64,000 nucleotides of DNA from positions 16,926 through 80,925 of the forward strand of contig SNVD02013641.1 of NCBI GenBank assembly GCA_013180625.2. Direction: 5' to 3'. Below the pieces are notes generated by a model. The model saw only the letters and a list, made by a program, of their open reading frames with translations. It was not told where the DNA came from and ran no database searches. The translations under genes were made by a program, and so were the position numbers. This document shows, piece by piece, positions 38,541-50,635 of this stretch. How positions within the stretch are numbered: position 1 is the first letter of the stretch; each line of letters begins with the position of its first letter. The stretch comes from Boswellia sacra. Taxonomy: Eukaryota; Streptophyta; Magnoliopsida; Sapindales; Burseraceae.

Positions 38541-40620
38541 CCAAGAGACCAGCCATACCCGAGTCATTACAGTCTGCCACTGTGTCGTCGCCTCTGATGA
38601 AGTTGCTAGATTTGTGTAGCATATTGTGACTTGCAGAGTGTTGCCAAGACGCTAGAATCACCAGTGCGTACAAAGTGATCAATCGAGGCAATCGCGCGCG
38701 ACAATCTAAGAGTCACAAACCAACTTGAGGCCGTTGTTTTAGAGAAGAAGTCCAGGCCTTATAAGCGTCCTATACCAAGAGGAAGCAATGCAAAATGAGT
38801 GTCTAGAATGCCCAATCGGTGGGTCTGGGTGCGCTGCGCGAGCCCTTTCTCCGAGAACTGTGTCTTTCTCCCACTCTCACTCTCTAGTAAAGGTCTGTGA
38901 ACTCGGCCAAAGACTAGGGCCGTGCGAGTACGGTTCAAAGAATCATCGATTAGATGCGACCAGCAAAGGTACTTGCGAGTTGGCAATGGCTGCATTCTCG
39001 TGTTAACCTCGAGACTAAAGATTAAGATGAACAACCAGCCTCAGGGGGCGAGCTGGTTGGCGCGCCTCCGAGTGCCGGGGATTCGCACAGGAGTGAAAGT
39101 TTTCACATTGTCAGCCTCGAGGTTTGTCAACCGTGGCAACTTGTCACGTAACCATAAAGATGTGCTGACTGAACCTGCGCCGTTCTGCGGGCGCGCGCGC
39201 GCCTCGCTTGACGCACCCGAAGAGGCGCCCATCCGAAGTTGTGGCCCTGCCACTTGAGATACTGGTCGCTGCGTTGAGCCGCAGTGAGTTGTGAATAAGT
39301 TGGCAAACCGATGAGGTCGCCTCTCGGAGTGACTCCCTGGGTGGCGTCTCGAAAGCTATTCATCAAAGCCATCGCACCAGGTTAACTCTTTGTTGCGTCC
39401 GAGATGCTCCGCGCAGACGGAGCCCTTCAAGGGACGCGTGCTCACGTAAGCCACAAGTGGGGGCGCGCGTGGGCACGAGAGGATTGCGCCGTAATTGAGC
39501 AAAGTATGCGCAGTTTCTTCTAAAAGTTCACTGTAACGAGTCGAGATTCTCAACGAGTCGAGGCGGAGCTAATTTGGCTCGGCGGGAGTCGGCTCGAGCT
39601 GGGCGCGCGGCGCGCCCACGGAGACGACGACGACATGGACGCGCGCGTGATTGCTCCATCAGCGGAATCGAACGAGCGCGCGCTCGCTAATTCAATGCGA
39701 GAGCAAGAGCAAGTCCCGGGGGTGGGGCACTCGAGCCATTTGAATTGGGTGCCCATTCATTCAGCTAGCTCGAGACTAGACAATTCACTTGGATGCCGGC
39801 GCGCTGCGCCCCGGAGAATGTGGGCGGCGAACTAAATGCCAGCCAGCCAGCCAGTCGATCAAATGAGCGCGGCTTATGGGCTGATCCGCGCACTCAGCTC
39901 GTCGCCGACGTCGAGGCAGCGTCGGCGTACGCTCGAAAGAGCAGCGGAGATTTGGCCAAGTGCCGAAGAATGGGCCTGACTCGGCTGCTTAGCGCAAAGG
40001 ATTGCGAGCTCGCTTGGCATTCGTCACACTCGTGTCGTCGTGGTCGCACCGCATCGCTGGCGCGACTGCAGGTGCACCGCCGCATTGTAACGGCGATCAG
40101 CTTGTTTTCTGCCCTCGACAGTGCTCATCGTTGCCGCGCAACGTCGCCGCCGTCACAGCCATAAACTCGCAACTGCCAACTCAGCGCTGTCACTCTCACT
40201 GGCGCCCTCCTAATAGCCATGTTCAGGTTCGAGCGCTGGCAGCAGTGCTATTGCGGCTGCCGCTCGTCGCCGGTTGGCAAATGGTCATCGTGTCTTTGCA
40301 CGCGCGCGGCTGGCCATCTGATTAGCGAACTGATGAGCAGCGAGTCGCCAGTGTCGCGCTGGCAGTGGCGAGTTCGAGAGAGTTGGTCGTCGGCGAGCGG
40401 GCGGGCGGGCGGGCGGGCGAGCGTGCGCGCCCACAGCCGAGCATCCGGCGAGACGGGCGCGTTCGGCCGCAGGTGGAGTTCGAGTTGCGGTGGCAGAGCC
40501 GCGGCCAAACTCGGCGGGCTATTTCATTAGCAACAAGCCGGCTGCGTGCGCGCTCGCGTGCGCGTTCGCTAGCGTGAGTCCATGAGAGTGTGTGCGTCAG
40601 TGTTTGTGTATAAGTGAGTG

Positions 40621-40642
40621 AGTGTGTGTGTGTGTGTGTGTG
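40621..40642. repeat. (GT)n microsatellite
   Basis: Uninterrupted GT run in the GC-rich region upstream of moesin. Confidence 0.85.
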
Positions 40643-41584
40643 GCATTCGGGGAGGCAGATTCCGGCCACGCGGGCCATTTGCGTTGGCCAGCCGGCTGGC
40701 GAGGCCGCGCACATGTGATCGGCCGTCCATCTGTCACCGTCGAAGATCGGTGGCCGATAATGGGCGATCATCGCGGCCGCACAACGAGTTCGCCCCAACA
40801 GGCAGTGGTCTCGACCGGTCGACTCGATGATCGGGCGAATGAGCGAAAGCGAGCCCGGCGCTCGCGGCAGTGTCGCCAATGCAGGGGCGCGCACTGCGCA
40901 ACAGTTGGCAGACGCAACAGTTGGAGGCGCGCGCACAACAGATTCGGTTTAGCGTATTGCCCTCCAACTGGCTCTCAGTTTGGTGGTGGCCTCGATGTGG
41001 TCGTCGTGGCGCAGATTCGATGGCAGAGTTGTTGGCCTAGACAAACGAAGTGCATGACAACGGGCGCGAGCGTGAGCTCACGAGAGCGCTACACACAGAT
41101 TGCATTTTCACCTTGCCACACGAAGCCATGTGCGCGAGTGTCACTGCGAATCAGCGACGCCGAGTGTTTGGGCGCCCGTGTGCATGTGCGCACCTGCATG
41201 ACAGTGCGCGTGTCTGTCGGCTTGGCTGGAAGCGAGCGCGAGCCGTCGAGACAGAGCCATTGGGGCGCGAAGCTGACGCACTGGCACGCCAACTGCGCCC
41301 GCGCGTCAGTCGCCGGAGGAAAGCATTGCGAGCGTGCGGGCGACCCACGGATTGACTTAGTGAGCGCTTCGGCGACAGACAGACTGGCGGCGAGGATTGC
41401 TGGCTGGCTGGCTGGATGGAGCGATGGATGGATGGCTGATGAGTAGGGTCGAGGCGGTGTTAGAGGTGGCGGTGGTTGGCAGTGGCGCTTGTGCAAACTT
41501 TGCGAAAGTGCGCAAAATTGTATTTTAAATGCAAGGCGCTGGTTAGCGTCCTCTGTGCCGCCGCTCGCCTGTGCCAGCCGATTT

Positions 41585-41610
41585 GGCTCGGCTCGGCTCG
41601 GCTCGGCTCG
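41585..41610. repeat. (GGCTC)n pentanucleotide repeat
   Basis: About five tandem ggctc units. Confidence 0.8.
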
Positions 41611-42574
41611 TGTCGAGTCAACTCGAAGCTCGGCCATGGCTCGCGCGTTCCCGCCGGCGGCGCCTCTTGCACAGGCTGTTCCGCGCAGACTCCACCTTCG
41701 CGGACAAATACTGCGCGCGCCGCCGTAATGGGCATTCAGCAAATCAGCGACAGCAGCCACGGCCGCGGCCGCAGTGGCAACGGTGGCTCTTTCGCGGCGG
41801 CAGTTTAGAGCTAACGAAGTGAAGAAGCAACAGGCGAGCCGCCGCCGGGCCAGCTACAGCGCAGCGCAGCGGCGTCGGCGTTCAGCGCACGGACGCGCGC
41901 GCAAAGCTTGTGCCCGGCGGTGGTTCTAGCTCGTTGTCGGCGGCACCAGCGACGACGACGACGACGGCGACACGGCACAGGAGAAGAAACTCCTGCAAAC
42001 AGCCCCTAACTCAATGCGAGAATAATAATCACCATCAACCACCACCACCACCATCACCACCACCACCACCACAACCACCACCTACGCCACCACAACCACC
42101 GCCACCACAACCACCAAACCACTACTACAACAACCACCATCGCATCCATCAACTCACAACGGCCAGTCAGCGTCGCCGTCTCCCACACACAAATAGCATC
42201 CACGACGTTAATCCAGATCCACTTAACGTCTCAATTACTTAATTCTATCGGCGCTCCCTCGCCACACACCAACACTCACACTCCACTTGACACACACTCA
42301 CACTCACAAATTCCTAACGATTTCCAATCAATGTTATCTATTCAAGAGCATCACTCAGTTTAGATATTATCAACCAAGTACAATAACGACACACACTCAC
42401 CGTTTGTCGCACCAATCATTTTCTACTTTATTTTCAAACCCTTTCCAATCATAACCCCATAAACACAGACACACACACCCACACATATAGATATCTCTCA
42501 TTGACATTAATTAACCACAGATATATATATATATATATACTTATATATTACAAATACACAAACACACACACAAG

Positions 42575-42582
42575 TATATAAG
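42575..42582 (+). promoter_or_regulatory. Putative TATA box of moesin
   Basis: TATATAAG 50-57 nt upstream of the moesin ATG, in an AT-rich strip after a GC-rich block. Other (AT)n repeats nearby make this uncertain. Confidence 0.4.
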
Positions 42583-42631
42583 CCCTCTCAATTTCTCGAC
42601 GCCGAAATACAATATATAGATATTTACAATC

Positions 42632-44290
42632 ATGCCAAAACCGGTAAATGTTCGCGTAACCACCATGGACGCCGAGCTCGAGTTTGCTATCCAGCAAAGC
42701 ACGACCGGCAAACAATTGTTTGATCAAGTTGTCAAAACAATTGGTCTCAGGGAAATCTGGTTCTTTGGGTTACAGTATGTCGATAGCAAGGGCTACACAA
42801 CCTGGTTAAAACTTAATCGCAAGGTCTCAAGTCAGGATGTCAAGAAAGAAAATCCCTTACAATTCAAGTTTCGTGCCAAATTTTTCCCCGAAGATGTCGC
42901 AGAGGAAATCATACAAGACATAACATTAAGATTATTCTACTTACAAGTCAAGAATGCTATTTTAAGCGATGAAATTTATTGCCCACCCGAAACGTCAGTA
43001 TTATTGGCATCTTATGCTGTCCAAGCTAAACACGGTGATTACAATCAAGACATTCATAAAAATGATTTTTTAGCAAATGATCGCCTATTGCCACAACGTG
43101 TCTATGATCAACACAAACTCTCACGCCAGCAATGGCAGGAACGTATCACCACTTGGTGGTGTGAACACAAGGGTATGCCCCGCGAGGACGCCATGCTTGA
43201 GTACTTCAAGATCGCCCAAGACTTGGAGATGTATGGTGTCAACTATTTCGAGATTAAGAACAAGAAAGGAACCGATCTCTGGCTCGGTGTAGATGCCCTC
43301 GGTTTAAACATATACGAGAAGGATGACAAATTGACGCCTAAAATCGGTTTTCCTTGGAGCGAGATACGTAATATATCATTCAATGATAGGAGATTTGTTA
43401 TCAAACCCATTGACAAAAAGGCACCCGATTTTGTTTTCATAGCACCCAGATTACGTATCAACAAACGCATCCTAGCCTTGTGTATGGGCAATCACGAACT
43501 CTATATGCGACGAAGAAAACCAGACACAATTGAGGTGCAACAGATGAAGGCCCAAGCAAAGGAGGAACGTGCTGCGAAGCAACAGGAGCGCGAAAAACTC
43601 CGCCAGGCCATTGAAGCGAAGGAGCTAGCTGAGAGGCGACTTCTTGAGCTACAAGAGAAGCTGAAAGAGGAGCAGAATAAGAATAGAACATTGGAGGAGC
43701 GTTTGCGTGAAAGTCAACAGGCTGCCGAGGCTGCTGAGAGGAAGCAGGAAGAACTCATGTCGATGACACGCAGATTGGAGGAGTCTAATGGTCTGGAACG
43801 CGAGGAGAAGAAGAAGCTCGAAGATGATATCAGGTTGAAACAGGAAGAAGTAGCGCTAGCTATTGAGAGGGCTGCAGTGATGGAAGAGAAGGCAAGAGCC
43901 ATGCAGAATGATGTGGCCAAAACTCACGAGAATCATGAGAACCATGTCCCCTCGGGTGATCATGTCGATGAAGATGAGCATGATGAGCATGACGAGATGG
44001 TCACAACTAGTGGTATGGGTGGATCTGATCTGCGCCGCGACGGTGACAGTGTTGAACTGCCAAGACCTGAAGAGGAACGTGAGACGGAACTTTCCAAGAA
44101 GAAGAATATGCAAGAGCAGCTGCAGAAATTGAGCCGTGAACTAGAGTCTGCTAAGGATGTCACCAAAGTAACCAAGAATGATAAATTGCACAAAAAGAAC
44201 GTGGAAGAAGGCCGAGACAAATACAAGACACTACGGGAGATCAGGAAAGGCAATACAAAGCGTCGTGTTGATCAGTTCGAAAACATGTAG
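42632..44290 (+). CDS. Moe: Moesin (ezrin-radixin-moesin family)
   Basis: 552 aa in a single exon. FERM domain about 1-298 ([51 protein letters not shown]), Lys/Glu-rich alpha-helical coiled coil about 300-470, and C-terminal actin-binding domain ending [20 protein letters not shown]. Thr533 in KYKTLR is the regulatory phosphorylation site that opens the molecule. ERM proteins link plasma-membrane proteins and PIP2 to cortical actin. A His/Glu/Asp-rich linker (about 430-455) replaces the Pro-rich linker of vertebrate ezrin. Poly(A) signal AATAAA at 44332-44337. The N-terminal third uses AT-rich codons, in sharp contrast to the GC-rich flank upstream. Confidence 0.97.
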   Translation: MPKPVNVRVTTMDAELEFAIQQSTTGKQLFDQVVKTIGLREIWFFGLQYVDSKGYTTWLKLNRKVSSQDVKKENPLQFKFRAKFFPEDVAEEIIQDITLRLFYLQVKNAILSDEIYCPPETSVLLASYAVQAKHGDYNQDIHKNDFLANDRLLPQRVYDQHKLSRQQWQERITTWWCEHKGMPREDAMLEYFKIAQDLEMYGVNYFEIKNKKGTDLWLGVDALGLNIYEKDDKLTPKIGFPWSEIRNISFNDRRFVIKPIDKKAPDFVFIAPRLRINKRILALCMGNHELYMRRRKPDTIEVQQMKAQAKEERAAKQQEREKLRQAIEAKELAERRLLELQEKLKEEQNKNRTLEERLRESQQAAEAAERKQEELMSMTRRLEESNGLEREEKKKLEDDIRLKQEEVALAIERAAVMEEKARAMQNDVAKTHENHENHVPSGDHVDEDEHDEHDEMVTTSGMGGSDLRRDGDSVELPRPEEERETELSKKKNMQEQLQKLSRELESAKDVTKVTKNDKLHKKNVEEGRDKYKTLREIRKGNTKRRVDQFENM

Positions 44291-44943
44291 TCTGGTCCTT
44301 CGTCTCAAACAATAATCTTGTAAATTGGAAAATAAAGAGTCCGTCAACTCTATCACAGGAATAACTAGAGTAGCTAAGCTATCGATCGAGAACGGCCAAA
44401 GATGTCACAGAAGTTACTAAGAACTAAGCAGGATATGAGGGGTTTAAAGGGCGAAAGGTGCACAATGATCAGTTTGGGTAGTGTATTTAAGCTCAACATT
44501 CCAAGATGATAATATTCATCGGAGAACAATTCTGTTATTTGTGTAATAAACTTCTCCGCCAATTCTTGAGTTCTGAATTTAGCCAAGAACAAATTCGATT
44601 AAGGATCACTTGTGGCGCATGACAATGTTGTTATGTCAGTGACTCGTCTAGTCTGTAAGATTCTCTGTGTTCACTGATAGAATTAGAGTCTTCACAATCG
44701 GGTTTAGATCTAGTGACGAACATCCATAAACCAATCCCACTCTCTGGATACATTCTGCACTTGAATGTCAATCACAAGTCATGACAGTTGATGGTGAGAT
44801 TGACAGGAGTCTCGCGGTGGGGGAAATATTACTGCAGATGCGACCCCCTAATTCTTGCACGCGCCATCAGAGAAACACGAGCGCCATGTGACCACTTTTC
44901 AGCTGCAAGGTAGACAATAATCATCTACTTCTATATATTCATC
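44291..44943. other. Gene-free region between moesin and CPSF3
   Basis: 650 bp. Contains the moesin 3'UTR signal and CPSF3 promoter. A 72-codon minus frame (44374-44592) lacks an ATG and a supporting context. Confidence 0.45.
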
Positions 44944-46791
44944 ATGATGGAGACAACAAATATCGACAGTGATTTATTGATAATCAAGCCTCTTGGCGCT
45001 GGCCAAGAGGTCGGAAGAAGTTGTGTATATATGCAATTCAAGGGTAAGAAAATACTGCTCGACTTCGGCATACATCCTGGTCTCTCAGGGATGGACGCTT
45101 TGCCGTTCGTAGATTTTATCGACGTAGACCAAATCGACCTATTGTTGATATCACATTTCCATCTTGACCACTGTGGAGCCTTGCCTTGGTTCCTGACCAA
45201 GACGACATTCAAAGGTCGATGTTTCATGACTCATGCTACGAAGGCAATCTACAGATGGCTACTTGCCGACTATATAAAAGTAAGCAACAATTCTACCGAG
45301 CAACTACTCTACAATGAAGCAGATCTCAAAGCTTCCATGGAGGCTATAGAAGTGGTCAACTTTCATGAAATCAAAGAAGTAGCCGGCATCAAATTTTGGT
45401 GTTATCATGCTGGTCACGTCTTAGGAGCTGCGATGTTCATGATCGAGATTGCAGGTGTCCGAATATTGTACACCGGAGATTTCTCTCGTGAGGAGGATCG
45501 TCATCTCATGTCAGCCGAAATCCCTAGAATCAAGCCAGATGTACTCATCACAGAAGCCACCTATGGCACTCACCTGCATGAGAAACGGGAGGAACGAGAG
45601 GCAAGGTTCACGAACACTATCTTCAGCACTGTGACTAGAGGAGGTCGTTGTCTGATACCAGTATTTGCTCTTGGAAGAGCTCAAGAGCTGTTGCTTATAC
45701 TGGACGAGTACTGGTCTTTACATCCGGAGCTTCAAGATATACCAATCTATTATGCTTCATCTCTAGCCGAAAAATGCATGTCCGTCTATCAAACTCATGT
45801 GAATGCGATGAACGACAAAATCAAGCGTCAGATAGCAGCCAAGAATCCATTCGTATTCAAGCACATCCTAGATCTCAAATCTATTGACAACTTTGACGAC
45901 TGTGGACCATGTGTTGTACTTGCATCTCCGGGAATGATGCAATCAGGACTATCACGAGAGTTATTCGAACAGTGGTGCGAGAATCCGAGGAACACGTGTT
46001 TAATTGCGGGATACTGTTGCGAGGGCACACTAGCAAAGCACGTGCTGTCTGAGCCCGACGAGATTTTGTCGATGGATGGCCAAAAACTCAACAGGAAGTG
46101 TCGGGTTGAGTATATCTCTTTTTCAGCTCACGCCGATTACAAGCAGACAAGTGAGTTTGTTAGAGCACTACATCCGCCTCAAATCATTCTAGTCCACGGT
46201 GAGGCAAACGAAATGTCCAAACTCAAACAAGGTCTAACTGATCAGTACAAAGATGACCAAAAGAATCCCATCGTGATACACAATCCAAAGAATACGCAGG
46301 CAGTAGAGTTGCATTTCCGTGGTGAGAAGACAGCCAAAGTGATTGGGTCCTTGGCTATGGAACCTCCGAAAGATGATAAGAAACTGAGTGGTGTACTCGT
46401 GAAGAGGAACTTCAACTACCATCTCATGGGCCCGGGCGATGTTCGCAAGTATACGGACCTCTCAGTGTCTAATATCAGTCAAACACTAGCAGTATCATTT
46501 CAACAAACACTCGATACCATACAACAGATTTTGTCCGATCAAGGGATTGATTTTGAGCTTATCTCTCTACAGATGAGTTTGGAGAGTAAGATGCGTCAGA
46601 TGGCGATCAAAGTCGCGGGTAAGATTCTACTGACACTCGATACGGAGCACAAGGTTGCCTATCTCGAGTGGGATGCTGGTCCGAATGAGGATACTTATGT
46701 TGACATGTTGATAGCTCTGCTTACGAAGTACTCAGTTGCACCTGTGACCACTAAACAAGAGCCTATTGCAAGCGTCGCCCCCGTTCAATGA
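44944..46791 (+). CDS. CPSF3: CPSF73 pre-mRNA 3'-end endonuclease
   Basis: 615 aa; metallo-beta-lactamase and beta-CASP nuclease that cuts pre-mRNA at the poly(A) site and also trims histone mRNA. Zinc ligands are visible: HFHLDHCG (71-78), Asp/His motifs HAGHVLGA and [11 protein letters not shown], the TEATYGTH strand, and beta-CASP motifs through [16 protein letters not shown] and [11 protein letters not shown] and [11 protein letters not shown]. The C-terminal domain (about 475-600), which binds CPSF100 and symplekin, is present but the end is shorter than human (684 aa). Two Met codons start the ORF (44944, 44947). AATAAA at 46831-46836. Single exon. Confidence 0.96.
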   Translation: MMETTNIDSDLLIIKPLGAGQEVGRSCVYMQFKGKKILLDFGIHPGLSGMDALPFVDFIDVDQIDLLLISHFHLDHCGALPWFLTKTTFKGRCFMTHATKAIYRWLLADYIKVSNNSTEQLLYNEADLKASMEAIEVVNFHEIKEVAGIKFWCYHAGHVLGAAMFMIEIAGVRILYTGDFSREEDRHLMSAEIPRIKPDVLITEATYGTHLHEKREEREARFTNTIFSTVTRGGRCLIPVFALGRAQELLLILDEYWSLHPELQDIPIYYASSLAEKCMSVYQTHVNAMNDKIKRQIAAKNPFVFKHILDLKSIDNFDDCGPCVVLASPGMMQSGLSRELFEQWCENPRNTCLIAGYCCEGTLAKHVLSEPDEILSMDGQKLNRKCRVEYISFSAHADYKQTSEFVRALHPPQIILVHGEANEMSKLKQGLTDQYKDDQKNPIVIHNPKNTQAVELHFRGEKTAKVIGSLAMEPPKDDKKLSGVLVKRNFNYHLMGPGDVRKYTDLSVSNISQTLAVSFQQTLDTIQQILSDQGIDFELISLQMSLESKMRQMAIKVAGKILLTLDTEHKVAYLEWDAGPNEDTYVDMLIALLTKYSVAPVTTKQEPIASVAPVQ

Positions 46792-47156
46792 GTTTGGACA
46801 TCACCAACGAAATGTCCCAGGACGCAGGTTAATAAACCTTTCGTGTGCGATGTTGCTCATCCCAGAGTCGTCATCAATCAGTAGTGGTGCCATCACCATT
46901 GGCAACGAGCTTTAATTGTGCAAACTAATGGCTTAGATATCAAACGATTCATCACATCAGTTATGTATACATTCCAGCAGTTCGGAGCTTTAGTTTGTCA
47001 CCACACCCGACTTTGGATTCGAGCCTATCCACCATTCTAATGGTGGATAAGTTTGCATCACGTGTTTCGTTCTCTTTACTTGAAGTGTTTTCCAAAGAAG
47101 GTCTTAGGCAGCATACATACAAGTCAATCTCAAGCATGTGAATCTCAGCAACCAGT
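46792..47156. other. Gap between CPSF3 and the four-TM gene
   Basis: 365 bp with the CPSF3 poly(A) signal and a 24-nt palindrome (listed separately) about 110 nt upstream of the next ATG. Confidence 0.45.
47026..47049. repeat. 24-nt near-perfect palindrome
   Basis: tatccaccatt-ct-aatggtggata: two 11-bp complementary arms around a 2-nt centre. Sits in the putative promoter of the four-TM gene and may be a dimer binding site. Confidence 0.6.
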
Positions 47157-47858
47157 ATGAGCGCCCTCCTGAAGAGCATTTTGGCGATAAGCCTAGCCTG
47201 CATAATATTAGCAGCCTGTGTGTTAGGATTCCAGATTTATCGCTGGAATGAGATCATAGGCGCAATATTCAGCATTGTCGTGTCATTCATCGGCTACCTG
47301 CCCGCCGGCCTCGGCCAAGATCGCGAGGGTTGGTTTGTATGCTTCTATGTGGTGTTATTACTCTTGGACCTCGCCTTCCAGCTGGTCAACATGATTCTTT
47401 TGATATGTTTCCAGTGGGTGGTGATCCAATTTTGCATACACCTCAATGTGTCAGTAGATATCTCAGACTACGGCGGGGTTTCTTGCAACGACTGGTGGCA
47501 CTTTGGTAAGTCACACACCTTCGAGAGCCCATCTTATAGCAATCTAGGGCGAGCTAACACATACACTCTCGTTATGTAAAATCCAACTCGATCAACAGGT
47601 TACGGCGAAATCAATCATCGAGATCGAGCAATGATCTTAACCATATTGCTGGCTGTCATCGTACTACTCAGACTGATACAAATAGTCCTGAGTTGTGTTT
47701 CGCTGCAGCGCCAGAGCAAATCGGGGCCACCGAAGCCAAGCTTTTACGTAACCCAAGATTATCGAGGCGACCAGTTTCGGGTCACACCTGAGGTGCACCG
47801 AGGTCGAGTTGAAATTGTGCCGCAGTATTCGCGCGGCGAGATACACTTGCGACAGTGA
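47157..47858 (+). CDS. Two-exon four-TM membrane protein, unrecognised
   Basis: Exon 1 47157-47505, intron 47506-47598 (93 nt, GTAAGT...CAACAG, phase 1), exon 2 47599-47858; the joined protein is 202 aa. Four hydrophobic helices: about 4-26 (LLKSILAISLACIILAACVL), 32-48 (EIIGAIFSIVVSFIGY), 61-95 (CFYVVLLLLDLAFQLVNMIL...) and 129-148 (MILTILLAVIVLLRLIQIVL). A loop between TM3 and TM4 (SVDISDYGGVSCNDWWHFGYG) has one Cys. The C-terminal tail is soluble and Arg/Gln-rich. It lacks the CCG of tetraspanins and the W-GLW of claudins. I do not recognise the family. Exon 1 continues as a shorter unspliced ORF to 47579. Confidence 0.75.
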
Positions 47859-48980
47859 ATAGACAATGGGCCACAATGGACATTGGACAACCAGTGGCCG
47901 TGTTTGGTGTGCCCGGGATGAGGTGGAAACACAGACAGATAAACACAAGCACACATCTCGACTACTCTCTTTTGTGTCTCTCGATAAAAGGCGATGTCGA
48001 AGAAAGCGAAAGAAAACTCGAGCCAGTAGTCGAGTGTCGAATTGACGGCTCATTGAACGCCCTGACGAGTGGAGATTTGATGACAGCGAGTGAGCGATCA
48101 AGAGTGACCATGTGGGAGTCGAGAATGAATTGTTTGTTCACCGAGGTGGTCGGCGATGCTCACCTGAGACTCGAGAAAGTGGACTCGGCGGCCGGCAAAG
48201 AGCTTGCGGGCGGCGCGCAGGTGCATTGAATGAGCCAAGCCAGTCGACTTTCGGCGGTCGCCAATCGGAAATGGAAGAGCGGCCATTGGCGCGAGAATTC
48301 TTTTCAGATTCACCCAGACATCCAAGTCACTGTTCAGGTCTCAGTGTTGGCGCAAGTGCGGCGGCAGCGGCGGCGGCGGCGGCGAGCAAACAAACTGGCG
48401 CGCGACAACAATGCGCTCGGACTTGCGTGACCGGTGGCTCTTGTGCGCCTGTCGGCCGACTTTTGACTGCTGATGAAGAGCCAGTGCCGATGATGATGGC
48501 GATGATGATTATGTCTGCAACGGGCGGCCAGTTCGATGTGACTCGACAACGCGATCTTGCTCGCACAGAACCCGAGGCGCGCCCACAGTCGCCGTGGAGT
48601 CGAGCCGGTGGTGGTGGACGTCAAGATCCCGTGGAACGGTCGCCGAGTGGACTCAGGCCAGATCTGACGGCGCTCTATGAGCCGAGGTCTGCCGCCGAGT
48701 CGGGCGGCGGAGGATGTCGAGAGAGAATGAGCGAGAGTGAGCGAGCGAGCGAGCGAGCGCTCGACGGCGCGACTGCGGACTCTGGCTCACATGAGAGGCG
48801 TGAATTTCTCAATTGCGCCGGCGCGCATGTGAGTGGCGATGGACAGCAAGAGACTGCCGACAACCACGACAACAAGTGTCCGGCGGGCCGCTCTGTGGTC
48901 AGCGTAAAGTGTGCCCACCGACTTGTGCGCCGACTCCAGGTGAGTGCCCAGTCTGCGCTTGTGTGAGTGAGTGTGTGTTT

Positions 48981-49002
48981 GTGTGTGTGTGTGTGTGTGT
49001 GG
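48981..49002. repeat. (GT)n microsatellite
   Basis: Eleven consecutive GT units. Confidence 0.85.
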
Positions 49003-49330
49003 CTTCTTTCGATCACACTCAGCTGAGCGTACAAATAATTGCCGCGGTGGCGGCGTCATGAAGTAGACTGTGACGTCGGCAAGCTGTTCCGGCCGCAGCG
49101 ACCATGGCGGCGCCGGTGGGCGGCGTCGGCGGGCAATCGCGTCGGCGCAGAGCAGCGAAAGTGGCTCTGGTGCCGCGGCGACTTATCATAAATCAAATCA
49201 AGCGGACTGATTGTCGCCGCGTCTCGGTCGAGGCGGCGCACTAAGAGCGCGCAAAGTCTCTTCCTGGCGGCGGCGCCGCCGCCGCCGCCGCGGACGCCGA
49301 TGTCAGCGAGTCTTGCCTTCTTTCCTCATC

Positions 49331-50528
49331 ATGGCGCAGATCGCAGCTGAGCCGCCGACAATGAGTGGCCGTAGCTCGCGCAGCCGCCGCCGCCGCCGAA
49401 CTCCTATTGTCGACTCATTGAATTGGACAGGTAAGACACCTGGCGCGCTTAATCATCGCGCGCCGATCGACAAAGTGAAAGCAAAGTGAGCGAAGCCTCG
49501 GCACGAGCGAGCGAGTGAGACTGGCAGTGGATTGGAGTCCTCGAAGAGCCACTATCATCGCACAACTGACCAACGCTAATCAACTCGGCCGCGCCAGTCG
49601 CATGTGCTCGAGCTGCGCCGCCAAGACACGGGCGCCTAGACTAAGGCCAGTCGGGCCCGGCCGGGGCTGTGAGCTGGCCACCGAGTGAGCGCGCGAGCAG
49701 ATGCGATGAGTCAGCGGCGGCGGCGGCGGCGACTGCGACGGCGACCACGGTGTTATTCAATGTGCAGCGTGGCAACAAAGTAACAATTATCGTGAGCGAT
49801 TGTTTGTGTGGAGGCAAACACTGGGCTGAGCCCGTGGACACCGCCGACTCATTGCGTCTCAATCAGCAGCGCGCCGATGCGCACCCCAGCCCGACGTCCA
49901 CTCAATCAAGAGCCTTAAGCTCCAAGTCGCCGCCTTCATTTACGGTGTGCATCAATTTTTGTGCTCGCGCAAAACGGAAGTCTACCTGAAGCTCGGCGGC
50001 GACAGCGGCCACGGCGACCAAGCACACGCGAGTCGACTGACACAAGAGTGGCACTCGATCGCGGCGGCCGTGCCTTCACATCCAGTCTCGAGTTCGTGGC
50101 GTCCAGTGCGAGAATAGCGACAGCCATTTTCATACTCTGTCTAGCCGACAAACAAAGATTTGCCGCGCGCGCCCGCCGCGACGCAGCGCCGAGCCGCCCA
50201 TTTGATTTGATTGATCAGTCGCAAAGATCAGATTTAATCAATTGAATTTGCAGAAACGCCAACTGCAAGGCCGGAAACTGCGCCGCCGCCGGTCAGAGTG
50301 CGACGGAAGTGCACCTGCGCGCCGGCGTCCAGCGGCCGGCCAAAGGCCAAGGCGGGCCAGGAAGAGGAAGAGCGCTTGAGAGCCAGGAGTTGCGGACCGA
50401 CTGACGCGCTAGGCGAGGGTGACGAACGCGTCGCATTTGCCGCTCGAGTCCAACAAAAGAAGATCAGAAAGGCTTTTTGCGTCCAGTCTGCAAGACACTG
50501 GCCAACTCTGAGCAGCGCGTGCCCGTGA
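49331..50528 (+). CDS. Weak two-exon ORF candidate
   Basis: ATG 49331 (MAQIAAEPPTMSGRSSRSRR...) leads to a consensus donor at 49431 (ACAG|GTAAGA). A good acceptor (TTGAATTTGCAG, ending 50253) joins in phase to 90 further codons ending LSSACP. Joined length about 124 aa, Arg/Pro-rich, no known motif. Alternatively this is an untranslated-leader intron of the gene at 50636. Confidence 0.25.
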
Positions 50529-50635
50529 GCGCCACTTTGTTTGTCCACTGGGACGGCCGCTCGGCAAACACTCGCAAACTGTAGACAACTGAGAGTGAGA
50601 GTCGCGCGACACTCAAACGAAGCGACAAGATATCA

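Larger units (their letters stand above)
38541..42631. other. 4-kb GC-rich, microsatellite-rich region upstream of moesin
   Basis: High GC with long overlapping ORFs on both strands, mostly Arg/Ser/Ala-rich and mutually exclusive, as expected by chance. Simple repeats: GCGG-type run about 40397-40420, (GT)n 40621-40642, GGCTC run 41585-41610, CTGG/GATG run about 41399-41435, CCA-rich about 42035-42120, (AT)n about 42522-42540. The last about 300 bases become AT-rich ahead of moesin. Probably promoter and untranslated leader; no gene supported. Confidence 0.5.
47859..50635. other. 2.8-kb GC-rich region
   Basis: Long overlapping Arg/Ala/Ser/Pro-rich ORFs on both strands (for example 48112-48966 plus) without conserved motifs; (GT)n at 48981-49002 and GCC/CGG runs near 48361-48382 and 49261-49290. 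It may contain 5' exons or leader of the 649-aa gene; one well-formed splice pair joins 49430 to 50254 (separate entry). Confidence 0.4.

Noticed and set aside
40622..41446. 274-codon plus ORF beginning in a GT repeat
   Set aside because: Starts within a microsatellite (MCVCVCV...) and competes with equally long frames on the other strand; typical GC-rich artefact.
44374..44592. 72-codon minus ORF with FLAKFRTQELAEKF, reminiscent of the end of a Ran-binding domain
   Set aside because: Its first codon is TTG, an in-frame stop lies just upstream, the resemblance covers only about 20 residues, and no acceptor site is evident.
48112..48966. 284-codon plus ORF upstream of the 649-aa gene
   Set aside because: Low-complexity Ala/Arg/Ser/Gly sequence with no conserved block, overlapped by opposing frames.
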